Source of the DNA: Lepisosteus oculatus
Lineage: Eukaryota > Chordata > Actinopteri > Semionotiformes > Lepisosteidae
Assembly: GCF_040954835.1 (NCBI RefSeq)
Contig: NC_090716.1
Coordinates: 3,955,605 to 4,019,604, forward strand
Direction of reading: 5' to 3'
DNA length: 64,000 bases
Positions within the stretch are counted from its first letter, which is position 1. Every line of letters starts with the position of its first letter. Positions 45,071 to 58,600 of this stretch are shown piece by piece. The position numbers and the translations under genes were made by a program. The notes under the pieces are model-generated. The model saw only the letters and a program-made list of their open reading frames with translations, did not search any database and was not told the origin of the DNA.

Positions 45071-46297
45071 TAGGAACGATGATGTGATGTGAAGATGAAA
45101 TACGCATTTTGGCGTCCGAGTGGCCAAAGCTGGAAGTTTCATTTGCAGGAAAACGATTCCGATTCTCTCAATGGAGGACAAAAGCTACAGCCCTGCTGCT
45201 ACACAGTACATAAATCGCACGGCTGGACCTGGTCCCGATGTCCCCTCACTACCCAGTGTTCCTCACAGTTGCTCCCTCCAGAGCGTCCATCATCACCACC
45301 TCGCGCACTTGGCCTTCTGGGAGCTCGCTTTGCTCCCGCACACATATCGAAAACAAGGGCCTGAATACCCACAAAATAACACTTTGTGGCCCCACAATTT
45401 GCTTCACATCTAGCCCACTTTTAGCAGGTTTGATAGAGGGCTGGAAGTGCCCACAACAGGCGAGGCGTTTTTTTTTAGGTTGTGAATCTTATCTTGAGGC
45501 ATCAGTGAATATAGTGAAAGAGCACTAATGAAACATCACATAACACGACATTGAAAATCTGTGCATACTATACTACCGATCAGGGCTCAAGCGCCTTGGA
45601 CCCAGAAGGTTTCATGCACCTCTAAACTGTCTCCAGCCTAAGGCTGTTACAGTTCAGCTTTAGTTGGATCTGTTCCAATTTATCCTAGACGAAGAGACGG
45701 TCATAACTTAGGGAAACCTCTGTGCTGGCTTGGCTGATCTGTTTTGAGTCCAAGCTCATTTGGATATTTTTAGTTGCATTTTCCTAACAGCAAGTGTGCG
45801 AAAGTAGCTTCTGCTTTGCAGACATGATGGAGGTTGTGTACTTCAAGGCCAGCACTTTCATCGCATCACTGCTGCTACAAACTGCACATGCTGTGCCGTC
45901 ACCTTTGACCCTGCAGCTGTGGGCCCGAGTCCTGTCTCTTTAAATCGGGCAAGCAAGTCTGAGTGTCCACTGCGGGCCTCCTGACCGCCCTGTCAGGCTT
46001 GGGGTGTCCTCTATCGCTGCCCACACCATCCAGACCAAAAGCTTCTGATGAATAAAAAAAAAAACACAGCAGGCAAGATGTTTGTAAAAGATGTCTTTTT
46101 TTCCTCAGCAGACTAAAACAATAGCTTTACGTAAAAATGCTGCTTCTGAAGGCGTACTCAGGTAAGAAGCAGCAAAGTTTTTCATCTGCCCCACTTAAAC
46201 TTAAAGAGGAGGCTACTGACCGGCTAGAGCCAAGGTTTTGAATAGTACTGCATTTTAGGCATTTTTGTTTTTTAGGGATTACTAATAACTTAAGTAT

Positions 46298-46664
46298 TCA
46301 GAGCCACAATAGACAGAGTGCTAAAAAACCAGGGTAAAAATGCAACCCTGCCAATGCATGATGTAAGGTCTGTTGCGACGGTGTTGTTTTTCTGAAGGCC
46401 GGAGGAGGGTCACCTGAGACACTGGGCCTCTCCTGGGTGCTCTTGTTGGTTTCCAAGGTGTCGGAGCTGGATGTGGCTGTTTCATGGGACAAGTAGCGGA
46501 CTGAAACTCTGGCCGGCCGGACCCTCGACTCCTGACTGGGCTTTGGGCCCGGGGCTGGAGCGCTGATGGAACTGGACGACCTGGAGGCCACCAAGCCATT
46601 GGATACTGGGAACTCTGGGACCACCCTGCTTTGCACCACCTGACTTGTGGCTAAAGTTGGAGGC
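46298..46664 (-). CDS. agbl2: AGBL2 last coding exon
   Basis: After the split codon reads [20 protein letters not shown], a Ser-rich stretch, [20 protein letters not shown], and ends in LALCLLWL before TGA at 46300-46298. The APAPGPKP part recalls EPAPGMKPNWPRSR near the human C-terminus. The hydrophobic last residues are unusual. Confidence 0.75.
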
Positions 46665-49600
46665 CTACATAAGACATTCCAGGAAAAAAAAAGAAGAGTA
46701 TAATGGTCTATTTTTGTGAATGATAAAAAAAATAAAACAGAGAGCTGCCCTAAATTGTTTCTACATTTTTTAAATTCATGCTACTAAAAATACTGCTATC
46801 TTCAGGCCAGACGCCCCCCTAAAGATGAAAGCTCCAACGATGCACCAGTGCCCCTTTCCATCAGTAAGTGCGTTGGGAAATGTAAAATCGTTCTCTGAAG
46901 ATCGAAACAAGTCACCAGATGATTAATGATCATCCCCTACCATCCACAATCCTAGTGCTGCCCTCTGTATCAACAACTCAACGTGTCAGAATAATGGTTT
47001 AGTTCACGCTCACACAGGATAACCTAATCGATTATTTGAAACAAAACAATGAGCAAGAACATATAATATTAAAGGGGAGGGAGGCAAATTTAAAATGGAA
47101 TCTAAACTGGAGCAAATTTACAAACATCATGCCATGAAGTACTTCTGGCGAAGCAGACAACACACATTCTGATTGTGCTCAGGTGCTAGGATTACCTGTG
47201 TAAGGAGGAAGGCAGTACGTAAGCCGAGGGTGTCCTTCCTAAGGAAACACGCAGAGCCAGATCATGTTAACACAGCTCCATGAAAAATCTGTCTGTATGT
47301 GCCAGGTGAAAACAGCAAAAAAAAGTGGATGGTGTGCAACACTTGCAAACTTGTACCCTTCTGTAATTAAGTGGCATTAAAATTCCTGCTGCTCAGCAAG
47401 CGTGAGAAATCGATGCAATTCAGGCAAGGCCCAGCGTAGGACCATCAGAAAGGGGACACATGAGGGGAAACCACACGGCCCACCCAGCCTGTCTGGTAGT
47501 GGGTGGTTATGTGAACCAGAGATCTCAACCAGCCGTTCTCTTGACAGAGCCAACATGGCCGGGTAGCCTCTTCTACACTCCCATCCTGTGTGAGGGAGAG
47601 CACCTCCTGTCCTGATTAGGAGGATCTGAGCCAGCCGGACGTGAAATAAGCCAGGGTACTGCACTCTGTCCCGGGCTCAGGGGTACTGCACGCTGTCCCG
47701 GGCTCAGGGGTACTGCACGCTGTCCCGGGGTCAGGGGTACTGCACGCTGTCCCGGGCTCAGGGGTACTGCAGGGCTGTCCCACTGCACTCTGTCCTGGGC
47801 TCAGGGGTACTGCAGGGCTGTCCCACTGCACTTTGTCCCGGGCTCAGGGGTACTGCAGGGCTGTCCAAGGCTCAGGGTACTGCAGGGCTGTCCCGGGCTC
47901 AGGGTACTGCAGGGCTGTCCCGGGCTCAGGGTACTACACTCTGTCCCGGGCTCTGTCCCAGACTCCCCCCACCCTGCGGGGAGCTCGGGCTCCAGGGGGC
48001 AAGATGAGCGACAGGGATGCCAGACCTCTCCTGACAGCGGGCTGCCTCCGGGTGGTGACCTCCAGCTCCCAGTCGAAGGGCAGGGGATGCTGCCTGAGGG
48101 GGGCGCCGCGGTCCCTGCCGGGGAACTCCAGGGTGCGGTGCTGCTGGATGGAGGCCATGGCGAGGGGCCGGCGCTGCGAGGTCAGGGAGCGCTGGCGCTG
48201 CCGGCTGCCGGACCCGCTGGCCCACTCGAACTCTCCCGCTGGCAGGCCCACCAGAACCAAGCAGACAGACATTTATTTTTCCACTTTTGTAAAAAACGGG
48301 GTGTTGTAAACGACATTGCGTATTTTAACTAGTCCCTATCAAAAGCAGGACTACCCCATCACCAATCTACAGAGACAAGGCACAGAAAACGAACCAGCTG
48401 ATGGGAAATACAAACCACTCTCTGCAGTAGCTGGTGCTTTGACTGAACTCTTCATGCCAGCGTCAGTCTTCACACTTGAGTATTTCAGATGTGGTACGTC
48501 TACAGGTTAGCAAGTCATAATTAACAAGATTTTCAGCGTTCCTCAATTAGAAAGCACAGTTATCACAAATAACGCTAAACGCTGAAGCCCTTACTGACAC
48601 TTATTGTATTAGTCCCTGAAAACACATTCTTACACATGGACAAAGCACTTTCTCATCCTACACCCTTCAGATTTCCTGCTACACTAGAGCAGACGAGGAT
48701 GACATTCTGTTTTCGATTGACGTGACAGTAAAAATTGAACAGTTTGAAAGCTTGTTTACAATTGCTGACTGGAACGGTTGAAACAAACGGCACAAAGTTC
48801 AAGTCTTCAGCATTACGTACCTGTAACAGTCTGTTGAGCAGCCGTAAACATTCCTCCACTGCGCAGATAGGCAGCTGTCACGGCTTCTAAATACGCATTC
48901 TAAAACAGAGAAAACGATAGGCTTATTCTCTGCAAATCCTTCAGAACACGACAGTGGGAAAACATTGAGAGAACAAGATGCTACTTAAAAAAAAAGCCGA
49001 GAAGTTTGTTGACACTTTATTTACATCTTCCAGACAATGTGTTTAAGTGTTAAAAAATGTAAATAAATGTGTTAGCATATGCGCAGCAGTTAAAAGTGGA
49101 ATATAGAAAAAAAGAATGTTATTTTAAAATTGTGTAGCAGCGTGTGTGTTAAAGTTTTTGTCACCCTGTTACAGAAAAGATGCTGCTGTTCTGGAATCGG
49201 TCCAGAGAAGAGAAAGCAGATACATCCCAGTCCCACACTGACAGGCTGAAGGAACTGAGTCTCTTTAGTCTGAAGGGAGTGTCTCACACTGACAGGCTGA
49301 AGGAACTGAACCTTTTGAGTCCTGAAGGGGACATTATACAAGTATTCAAAGTCCTCAAAGGCTCTGAGTCCTCAAAGTCAATGCAATGAACTGCTTCAAA
49401 ATGAAGAGTGAAACACAAACCAGGAGACACAAGTGGAAGTGCATTTAAATCTGAGAGCAGGAGGCACTTATTTACTCAAAGAGTTGTGGGAGCATGGCAC
49501 AAACTCAAACTGCAAAGCCAGGCTGTCGAAGTAGGGGGATATACCGCGACACATGTATTCTATTTAAACTGGCAAAGCTATTTTGGGAGCATGTACCTTC

Positions 49601-52600
49601 TCCTGGTTGCTGTCCCACAGTCTCCCTTCCCCGATGACTGCTATCCCAGTGGAAGGATGGGGAATCCAAGCCCGTCCTGTCCTGTTGCGCTCCGTACGGA
49701 TATGCTGCACCTGCAGAGAGAGGTGTGTGTGTGGGGGGGGGGAGCAAGACCCAAAGACAGAGGTGTCGAGAAAAACAGGCAATTTTTACCTAACCCACTG
49801 CATGGCCTGATGCAGACGGTTTACAGGCATCCCTACCTTTTTGATTTTCCTCTCTTGGCTCGTTCCACTCCCTGGCTTCTCTTGAGCCTCCCTCTTCATC
49901 CCTTGATCCGCGAGCAGAGCTGCGGAGCTCTGCAGTCCAAAAAAGGGGTTTAACTGAAGTGCTCAGGATGGGAAATATACATTAAGTAAAACAGGTGCCT
50001 TCCCGTCAGGTTTTGAACTTATCGGAGTGCCACAGTGCAGCTTGGGAGATTCCTCCATGCTGCCTTTTCTTGGTGGTACTTTATGAATTGCTAAGGGACA
50101 CAGCCAAGTTTAAACTGGATCTTAGTTTATTTTCTAAACTGCAGAAAAATAAAACCAAGTCACGCACATTCAAATTGGAGTGGAAAATCCAGATAAATAC
50201 TAAGCCTGGTAGTTTCACTTCATAAAAATGGCTGAAAAAGAACCGATCTCTGTGACATGGCTTTGACAGAAGTCATACTGTGCACTACCAAGCACTCTGC
50301 AAGCACTTCTGCAAGTTAAACTTATTTGCTGAAGCTCCTGTGCAACTACCACAACTAAAACGACCATAGTCATTCGATCATGGCCAGCAAAGGGGGCAGG
50401 ACGGGACACTCTGGATGGGACGGTGGTCCATCAGGGGACACAGAAACCCACATTCACCAGGGCCAATTTTCCCAGAAGGCAATTAAGCTACCAGCATGTC
50501 TTTGGGTTCTGGGAGGAAACTCACGCAAACACGAGGGGAACATGCAGACTCCATGCAGACAGCACCCCAGGTGCAGAACTGAGCCAAGGGCCTCAGCCGC
50601 CCTCTCGCTGACACACCAGCAGCTAATTCCTACCGGGAGGCTCATGTTTCCACGAAGCGCCTTCTGCTCTCTGCTCTGCACGTGCCCAAGGCGCAGCCTG
50701 TTCCTCTCCTTCCTCGTCCTCAGATGCTTCTTCTTCTGTGTAAACTTCAGCACAGAAAAGGGTGTCACTTTAGAGCTGGTGTTGTAAACGCCATTTCTAA
50801 GCATTTTATGAATAGAACCTTTTTATAAGAGTATTAATAGAGATAATAACCAGCCTGCACCATAGACTCATTGCATATTAGCAACAAAAACCTAATCTTG
50901 ACCCTAAACTGAACCATTCCTCTAACTGGGATATCAAATAATAACTTTTTTATAATACTATTATAGTCATATTTGTAACACACTTGTAATACACATTAAT
51001 ACCATTTATAGATAATAATGTGTTATTAATAATATTAATATACAGTTATAATAGACATCTAAACCAAAGCATTAACCAAAAAATCCACAGAGTTGCTAAT
51101 AGCTGGATTTTCCGGGTGACAGATCCTCTCAGAATTTACCAGCCCTAACTGTGCTCAGTGTGTTCTCTAGCACAGCCTTGCAAGACTGGGCTTGAAGAGA
51201 TCTTACATACTAAAGAGAACATGGGTTTAAAAATCCTGTATTTCCAGAGCTTCAGTTTCTGTGGATGGTCACCACTGTATATTTAAATAACTGCTTAAAA
51301 TAGCTGAAGGTTATGTTCTTTATCCTGGCTGATGTTCACAGCGTTTTTATAGTGTGGTGTGTAACAGCAGCCAAATAAGCTCACCTACACTCAGCGAACA
51401 AGCACATCGCGATGCTGAGAAAACAGTCCCATCCAAAGACTCTTACAGGTTCCAAGTAGACCTGTGCACATTTTTACTGCTGGCCTGGATGACCTTCCTG
51501 CAGGTCACTTGTGTAAACCAGCTTCATCCCGTACCTTGTGTGCAAGATCCAGCAGATGGGCAGGCAGACCATCCGACTCAGTGCTGTTTGAGCCACTCGT
51601 ACTGCGAAGAGGACAAGGAAAATCCATTAGTTCATCTCTTCAAGACCGCATGGCGTGCGTGTAGATATACATTTCAACTGAGGGACAACCCCCGGGAGAA
51701 CGGCCGTATCAGGTAATCAGGGTTTCTTGAGATGGAAAATTCGACACATTTGAGAAGGCCAGCGTGCAAACCGTGCCAAGACTGTAAAGCCTGTTCAACC
51801 GGTTTTCTTACCCTTCAGACTGCATCTCCTTAAGGCTGAATGCACAAATTAAAAAAAAAAAGGGAGAAATATAAAAAAAAGTAACACAGCTCCTCGGAAG
51901 ATGACCTTAATGATGAGCAGCAGTATCAGTGAAACACAAAACACAGTAAGTGCTAAAAACGGCAAACTCACTAGTGCTACTTTCTTTTGCAGATAAGGAA
52001 GACCAGCACAAGGCTGGAAGACAACCCATCTGTAAGCTGCTGAGGACTACGGACAGACAAGACGTTCCCCGTGAGGAAACTGCCCACCCCATAATGGAAT
52101 AAAAAGGAAGAAAGAAATTGGTCTGTGGGTTCACCTGGACTCAATGTCGGAGACGGATACGTCACTCAGGGCGACGCTGGAGTCCGCTTCCCTGCCCAGA
52201 TTTTCCAGCTTCTTCCGGATCTCCTGGTGGAGCATCTCGCACAGCTCCTTCATGCACAGGTAGGTCTGCAGTGCGGGACAGAACCCCAGGTGAGGAAAAG
52301 AGTGCTTTTGTGCATTCGGGATTCCTTTTAAACCGCCCCTCTCCCTGTATCTTCAGGTGTAATGTACAGTCAAGGAAAAGCCTAGCTAAAGGCTTGGCTT
52401 GGTTTTCCTGAAGCTGCTTGTGCCATCTGTATGTTTTCAGAACGCAGCGTACCACACTCAGCTTTTGAAAGCTCTAAACCTGGATACAAATGGGTTATCT
52501 ATATAAGATAAGATCACTTTATTGGCCATACACAATTTCTTGCATTAGGAAATTGTCTTTTCGCATACCCCAGCTTGCTCTCCATAAGACACACAGGCAC

Positions 52601-55600
52601 ACAGACGGGAAGAGAGAAGCTATTTATAAGGCGCCCCTGGAGCAGTTGGGGTGAAGGGCCTTGCTCAGGGGCCCAACGGAGTAAGATTCCTCTGCCGGCC
52701 ACGGGATATGAACCGGCAACCTTCCAGCCACAGATCCGAAGCCACAGTGCCACTGCTCTGCCCCTATATATATTCATTTTGGGGGGTGTGCCTGTTTAGT
52801 AGTGCATTTATCCGATTGGGTACTGTTGTTTCCTAAACTTTAAATATTCCAACAATGCTAAAACAACCTTAACTAAATTAATAATAGGTAAAGTTCTCTG
52901 CTAAAATAAACTGTATGAGTTATCGCGTTTTTACCTTAAACAGTTCTTTATGCCCCTGCCTGCCTACGGTTTGTTAAAACCTCACCTTAGACTGGTCTGG
53001 GTCGCAGTAGTCTAGGAGGGTGTCGCAGAAGTAATAGCCCAAAGACTTTAAGTCCTGTGTGGTAAAATGGGTTCCTTTTCTGCCACCTATCAAAAAATGC
53101 ATGACTTGTTACAAGCATATGAATGCACAGGAGGGCGTAGTGTTGCTGGAGAGACCTCAACAGAGGCACAGAGGCACAGAGGCTGCAGGAGCGAATCCTA
53201 AATCAGGAACCTTCATTACTGTGATGACTTTCTACACAGCGGACGGGAATGTATATGCATACAGATGCAGATGCACCTGGTCCCTCACCCAGAGTGGAAC
53301 CCCCAAAGGTGGACTCCATGGTGTAGCTGTTCGTGATCCCCATCCTCCACATGACGATCCGCCCTGTCCCCTCCTTGCTCTTCTGCACTCTGAACTTACA
53401 GCCCTTGTAAGAGAACTGGAAGCACGCGCCAGGGAAGGAAAGGGAATTAAAAAACAACAACAACAACAACAACAACGCGCAAGAGAAATCATTCCCCTTC
53501 CTTTTTGTCGGCCGATGGCATTGTCCTTTGTTGGCAGTGCCTTTGTTGACCACTTTCAGACAGAATCTTTTTCCCCTGTTCTTCTTATCCACCATTGTTC
53601 TTACTGTCAATGGTGAAGACTGACAGTATTGTCAAGATACTTTCACAGGCACTGTAGGCTCACAGAAGGATGTTTTATTATAACAAAGGATGTTATATTA
53701 TATTAATCCTATTAATATAGGATTTTACATTTTATATTTAGAAATATATATATAGGATATATATAGGATTATACGATATATTGCATACAAGGATGTTTTA
53801 TTATAATACATGTAAACATCTGGGATCTAAACTCTCTCAACTGAAATGACCAAACTAATTAAGAAAGAAGCAGTGCTTAACCTACAGGTTGATAACACTA
53901 GCCGTACACCCCAGGTAACAGTCGCATGCAGGAAACAGGACACAGGAAAGCAGTCTCACCATGTCAGTGGCGTTTTTGCTCATCATCAGAGGGAAGACGC
54001 GCTCCAGCAGCCTCTGGGCGGGGCTGCTCTTGTTGTCGCAGCCGTACATGAAGACGTTGTGCTTCCTGCTGTGGCCGTGGAAGTCGCAGTACAGGACGAC
54101 CTCCCTCTCAGCCACGAGCCTGGAAGGGGACCAGGGCGGAGTGCCGGTCAGACAGCCGCACCCCGAACGCGGTCGGATTCGGGAATCCACAAGGAAAACC
54201 CCTTTTCCGGGAGCCATGTGGAAGCCGATGCCGCGGTGTCCTTCGAGAAACAGCCGGATGCGCGCCTTGGATCAATCGGCACCTAACTTCCCAGCGGGCC
54301 AGACAGCTGCCTCTTGCGTGCAGCCTGCCTTATGTGCTTACACAGGACTAACTGCAAACCAATGTGGCTGCACAGCAAAACACGCCTTCGGTTCAAATAC
54401 AGCAGGGGACTGAACTTCAGGGGCCCCGACGAAGGATGTTAGGGCCGCCACAAAAAAAAAAAAAACCTGGGGGAATTCCTTCTAACTGATCCCCGCCTGC
54501 TTCAGCCTGGAGACACTCCAGAGGTGCACCGTGCACTGTGACAAGCACGCCCCCCTGGAGCCCTTTGACCTTTGAACCAGCCGGGAGGGAGAGGCAGTCT
54601 CTTAGCGCCGTGCTGGTTCATCCCCAGTGCCCCTGCCCTGTGCCGGCGGCCCTCACCTCTTCACCATGTTCCTGGTGTGCCACACGCAGGGGAAGGCGTC
54701 GCGCAGCAAGGTGCCGTAGTTCCGGTTGAGGTCCCGCCCCGCCAGCGAGCAGCGGTAGTTGCCCACGATCACGCCGTCCGGGTTCAGCATGGGCACGACC
54801 TTGAAGACGAAGGTGTCCCTCAGCAGCTGGGCGTCCGGGGAGTCGCCCAGGAGGAAGTCCAGGAAGCCCGCCATCATCCAGGAGCTGTTGGTCTCCCCCG
54901 GGTGCACCCGGGCCGTCACCACCACCGCCCTCTTGGCCAGGCTGGCAGCCGGGCTGGGGGACGGCGAGGTGATGGTGAGGACGTACACCGGGTTGCCCGC
55001 CAGGCTCCGGCACAGCACCCGGAACTTGCAGTGCCGCGCCCGGACCGGGTGGTTGGCAACCCTGGCGAGATAGAGCTGCAGGTCGGAGAAGGTGTAGGGG
55101 TAGCACTGCGCGAAGTAGCAGGTGTCGCCCTCGTGGGGGAACTGGCAGGTCCAGGTCAGGGAATACAGGCTCTGCCCCTCCTGATCGCGCTGGTTCCGGT
55201 AGTACCGGATGTTGGCACCCGCCCTCCTCCAGCCCACGCCCCGAGCCCGGGCCTCCTGCTCGGAGTACAGCAGCGGCTTCATGCCCATGTTGTACAGGCT
55301 GCTGGGCTTCATCAGGTTGACGATGGTGAACCTGTAGGTGACGCCCGCCTTCATGTTCCGGACCCGGAAGTAATACCACTGCGTGTGCTTGGTGGTGTAG
55401 AGGTCGGCGCGCAGCGTCAGCTCGTAGTCGTGGAGGCCCCTGGCGGGGGGGGGGGGGAAGGGAGATCTGTCAGAGGGCCCGGCTGGCAGGGCGGAAACCC
55501 AGAGGACAGGCAGAGCGAGCGACCGCCCTGCGCCACGAGCCTCGCCAGTTTTTAAACCGCACCGTCTTAAAAACTGCGCAGGGCTATATAAGATATTCTG

Positions 55601-58600
55601 AAGAAAAAAAATCAAGGTATGCCAATATAAAAGCAGATAATACTGAAATGCATATTTATGTCCCTCGATTGTTTAACACGTAGGGTTCAGGTAGGGTTCA
55701 GGTAGGGTTCGCTTTGGGATTTCTGGATACGATATTTGTGCCAAACGGGGGATAAATAAGGATCACGTAGAGGTTAATCCCGCACTGAGAGGCAGACGGA
55801 AGAAACCAGGCGTTTGGTCCTGTCGGGCCTCCTTCGTGTGTGAGCTGTCCGCAGGCTCAAGCTGATGTGGTTTTTCTGTTCTCCTTCTCCTCTCCAGCTC
55901 TCCGGGGGCCTTTGCAGCCAGCGCACGCCGACGCGCCCGCGAACCCGCTCAGCGAACAGCAGGCGGACTGTACTTACACTCGCACCGCCTTCTGCAGGTT
56001 CCCACTTTCGAACCTGGACTCGAAGGCCAGGGCGGAGTCGGCGCTCCCCTTGCCCGAGCTGGGGCAGGCGTCTCTCGCCGGCCCGCGGCTGCCCCCCGCG
56101 CGCGCGCCGGTGAAGTAGGGGCTCTTCGTCGCTGGGGATAAGAGCGCGCTCGGTTTTATTAGGAGCTGGGACCTCTTCCCTCGCCTCGGTCCGGGGTTCG
56201 AGAGCTGTTCTCTTGCACCCTGTAATTCTGCTGCACTACACGCACGTACAGACCCAACCAACCATGTTCTAAACCTCTGTATCCAGTCCGGGGTCACGGG
56301 GGGAGCCGGTGCCTATCCCAGCATGCAGTAGGCACAAGGTGGGGCACAGGGCAGACACAAACATGCACACCCCCCAGAATCGGGGTCACTTTTCACCAGA
56401 AACCAAAGAACCTACAAGGATGTCTTTGGAGTGTGAGAGGAAACTGGGGCACCTGGAGGGAAGCCATACAAACTCCACGCAGACAGCACCCCAGGAACAG
56501 AACCCAGAGCCCCAGCGCTAACTCCTGCACCACTGTGCCGCCCGCATATACAGATAAGCAGAGGAGCAGAGAGAAGGAGGGAAAGGACAGATGTATGGAT
56601 TTATATGGAAAAGCATTTAGACAGACAGATAGGTGCCCTGTCAGAAGAAGTAACTACAGGCAGCGGTTTCTACTCTATTATTTAATCTAATCAAATCCCG
56701 TCAGTGTAGTACAGCTGTTCGCCGACTCGTGCAGGTCATTCGGAGACACACTATTTAAGTCTGCTTCTGTCACTGGGAAATGGGTCAGATGGGTCCCCAC
56801 TGAGAGCTGGTGTGTGGGGAGGGGACTGGCGCATCATCCAGGTGGGGCTGCACACTGGTGGGGACGGAGGGGATCCCCATGACCTGTAAAGCGCTTTATA
56901 AGTGTAAGGAATTATTATCCATTATAAGATTATTAATATTATCCATTATAAGATAAGATCACTTTATTGGCCATATACAATTTCTTGCATTAGGAATGCA
57001 TCTTTTCGCAGACCCCAGCTTGCTCTCCATGAGACACAGACAGGGAGAGAAGCTGGGGGTCAGAGCGCAGGGTCAGCCATTTATACGGTGCACCTGGAGC
57101 AGTTGGGGTGAAGGGCCTTGCTCAGGGGCCCAACGGAGTAGGATTCCTCTGCCGGCTGTGGGATTTGAACTGGCAACCTTCCAGCCACAGGCACAGTCCT
57201 GAGCCACAGAGCCACCGCTCCGCCCTAATATCGCCCTAGCTCCTTGTGTCAATTTGATGTGACAGTAAGACAGGCTCAGAGAGAGAGGGACAGCTTGGTG
57301 TTTCCATGCGGGAGGTACCTGAGTCGATGCAGTACACCACGGTGCCCCTCTCTTCTCCCACACACAGTGGGGTCCGCTCAAAGCCCGTCAGCTGGTAAAA
57401 CTCCTCCGGCTCGGCCGGCTCCCACTCTGCGGCGGACAAGGAGGAAGCCGTGAGGAAGGCTGCCTTCAGCCACACTCCCGCAGGCAGCTGAGGGGGCAAG
57501 GGCAAAGGCCACCGGGGGGGCGCCCCCCGCAATCCGCAACATTGTCACGGCAACCCTGAACTCCAGGAGGCTCTCTCTCGCCGGACAAAAATAACACAAT
57601 CCAGCCTTTCGCATTGCAGAAATAGGACAACAATAACACAATCCAGCCATTCGCATTGCAGAAATAAGACAACAATAACACAATCCAGCCTTTCGCACGC
57701 ATTGCAAAAATAAGACACCAATAACACAATCCAGCCATTCGCATTGCAAAAATAAGACACCAATAACACAATCCAGCCTTTCGCATTGCAAAAATGAGAC
57801 CACAATAACACAATCCAGCCTTTCGCATTGCAAAAATAAGACCACAATAACACAATCCAGCCTTTCGCACGCATTGCAAAAATAAGACAACAATTACACA
57901 ATCCAGCCATTCGCATTGCTAAAATAAGACAACAATAACACAATCCAGCCTTTCGCACGCATTGCAAAAATAAGACAACAATAACACAATCCAGCCAGTC
58001 GCATTGCAAAAATAAGACACCAATAACACAATCCAGCCTTTCGCATTGCAAAAATAAGACAGAAACAAGACAACGCAGCCCCTGGCCCCCCCGTCGCCTG
58101 CACGCCTCACCGATGTGCCGCACTTCCTCCTTGATGACCTCGCACTCGACGGGCCAGCGCGGGCCCTGGGACGGGCCCTGCCGGGAGGGGATGGCGAACA
58201 GGCCGCGGGGCGCGCGCAGGCGGGGCACCCGCCGGCCCCCCTCCGCATCGAACACCAGCTGCCGGGTCTTCAGCAGGGCCTGCTCCAGCAGAAGAGAGTC
58301 TGGGCAGGGGAAAACAAGAATGAGCTTCCATCATGAGCAGTCAGAGCCGTCGCTGGTGTTTCTTTCCACCCTGGCTCGTGCCCTGACATCGACAGATGAA
58401 AATGAGCCGCCTCTGATCGTGCTGTTATTACAGAATTTCTTACAGCTGAAAACCAAAGTCCGAAACCAGGTTGTTGTGCTATTATCGATGGAGCACCCCA
58501 GGGAGTGAATATACAAAGGCAGTTTCGCTACGGATTGGGTCCAGGGAGTGTGCGCCAGTGCTGTGTGGGCAGCGCGTGCGGCGTTTTCCACTCACAGGGC

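Larger units (their letters stand above)
41557..46297. other. MTCH2-AGBL2 intergenic region
   Basis: About 4.7 kb. After the MTCH2 promoter comes plain sequence, then a probable interspersed repeat (about 43480-44090), an AT-rich stretch, a GC-rich block open in several frames (44485-45070), and AT-rich sequence that may be the AGBL2 3'UTR. No gene with a known homologue is seen. A minus-strand AATAAA near 44348 is the clearest downstream polyadenylation signal for AGBL2, but it is 1.9 kb away. Confidence 0.45.

Noticed and set aside
47926-48309. ORFs of 81-158 residues on the + strand over AGBL2 exon 48026-48238
   Set aside because: They are shadows of the GC-rich minus-strand exon and the minisatellite; no family resemblance.
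51960-51990. 8-base microexon between AGBL2 exons 52135 and 51601
   Set aside because: A TAGCACTA/GTGAGT pair can be read, but the flanking exons join directly in frame as [13 protein letters not shown], which matches human; the microexon is not needed.
54572-55555. 327-residue + strand ORF opposite the AGBL2 core exon
   Set aside because: Antisense shadow created by GC-rich codons; the minus strand has the conserved zinc carboxypeptidase motifs.
57590-58075. Array that looks like a CRISPR (regular 44-base units)
   Set aside because: The units are contiguous and nearly identical with no unique spacers, in a vertebrate intron; it is a minisatellite.
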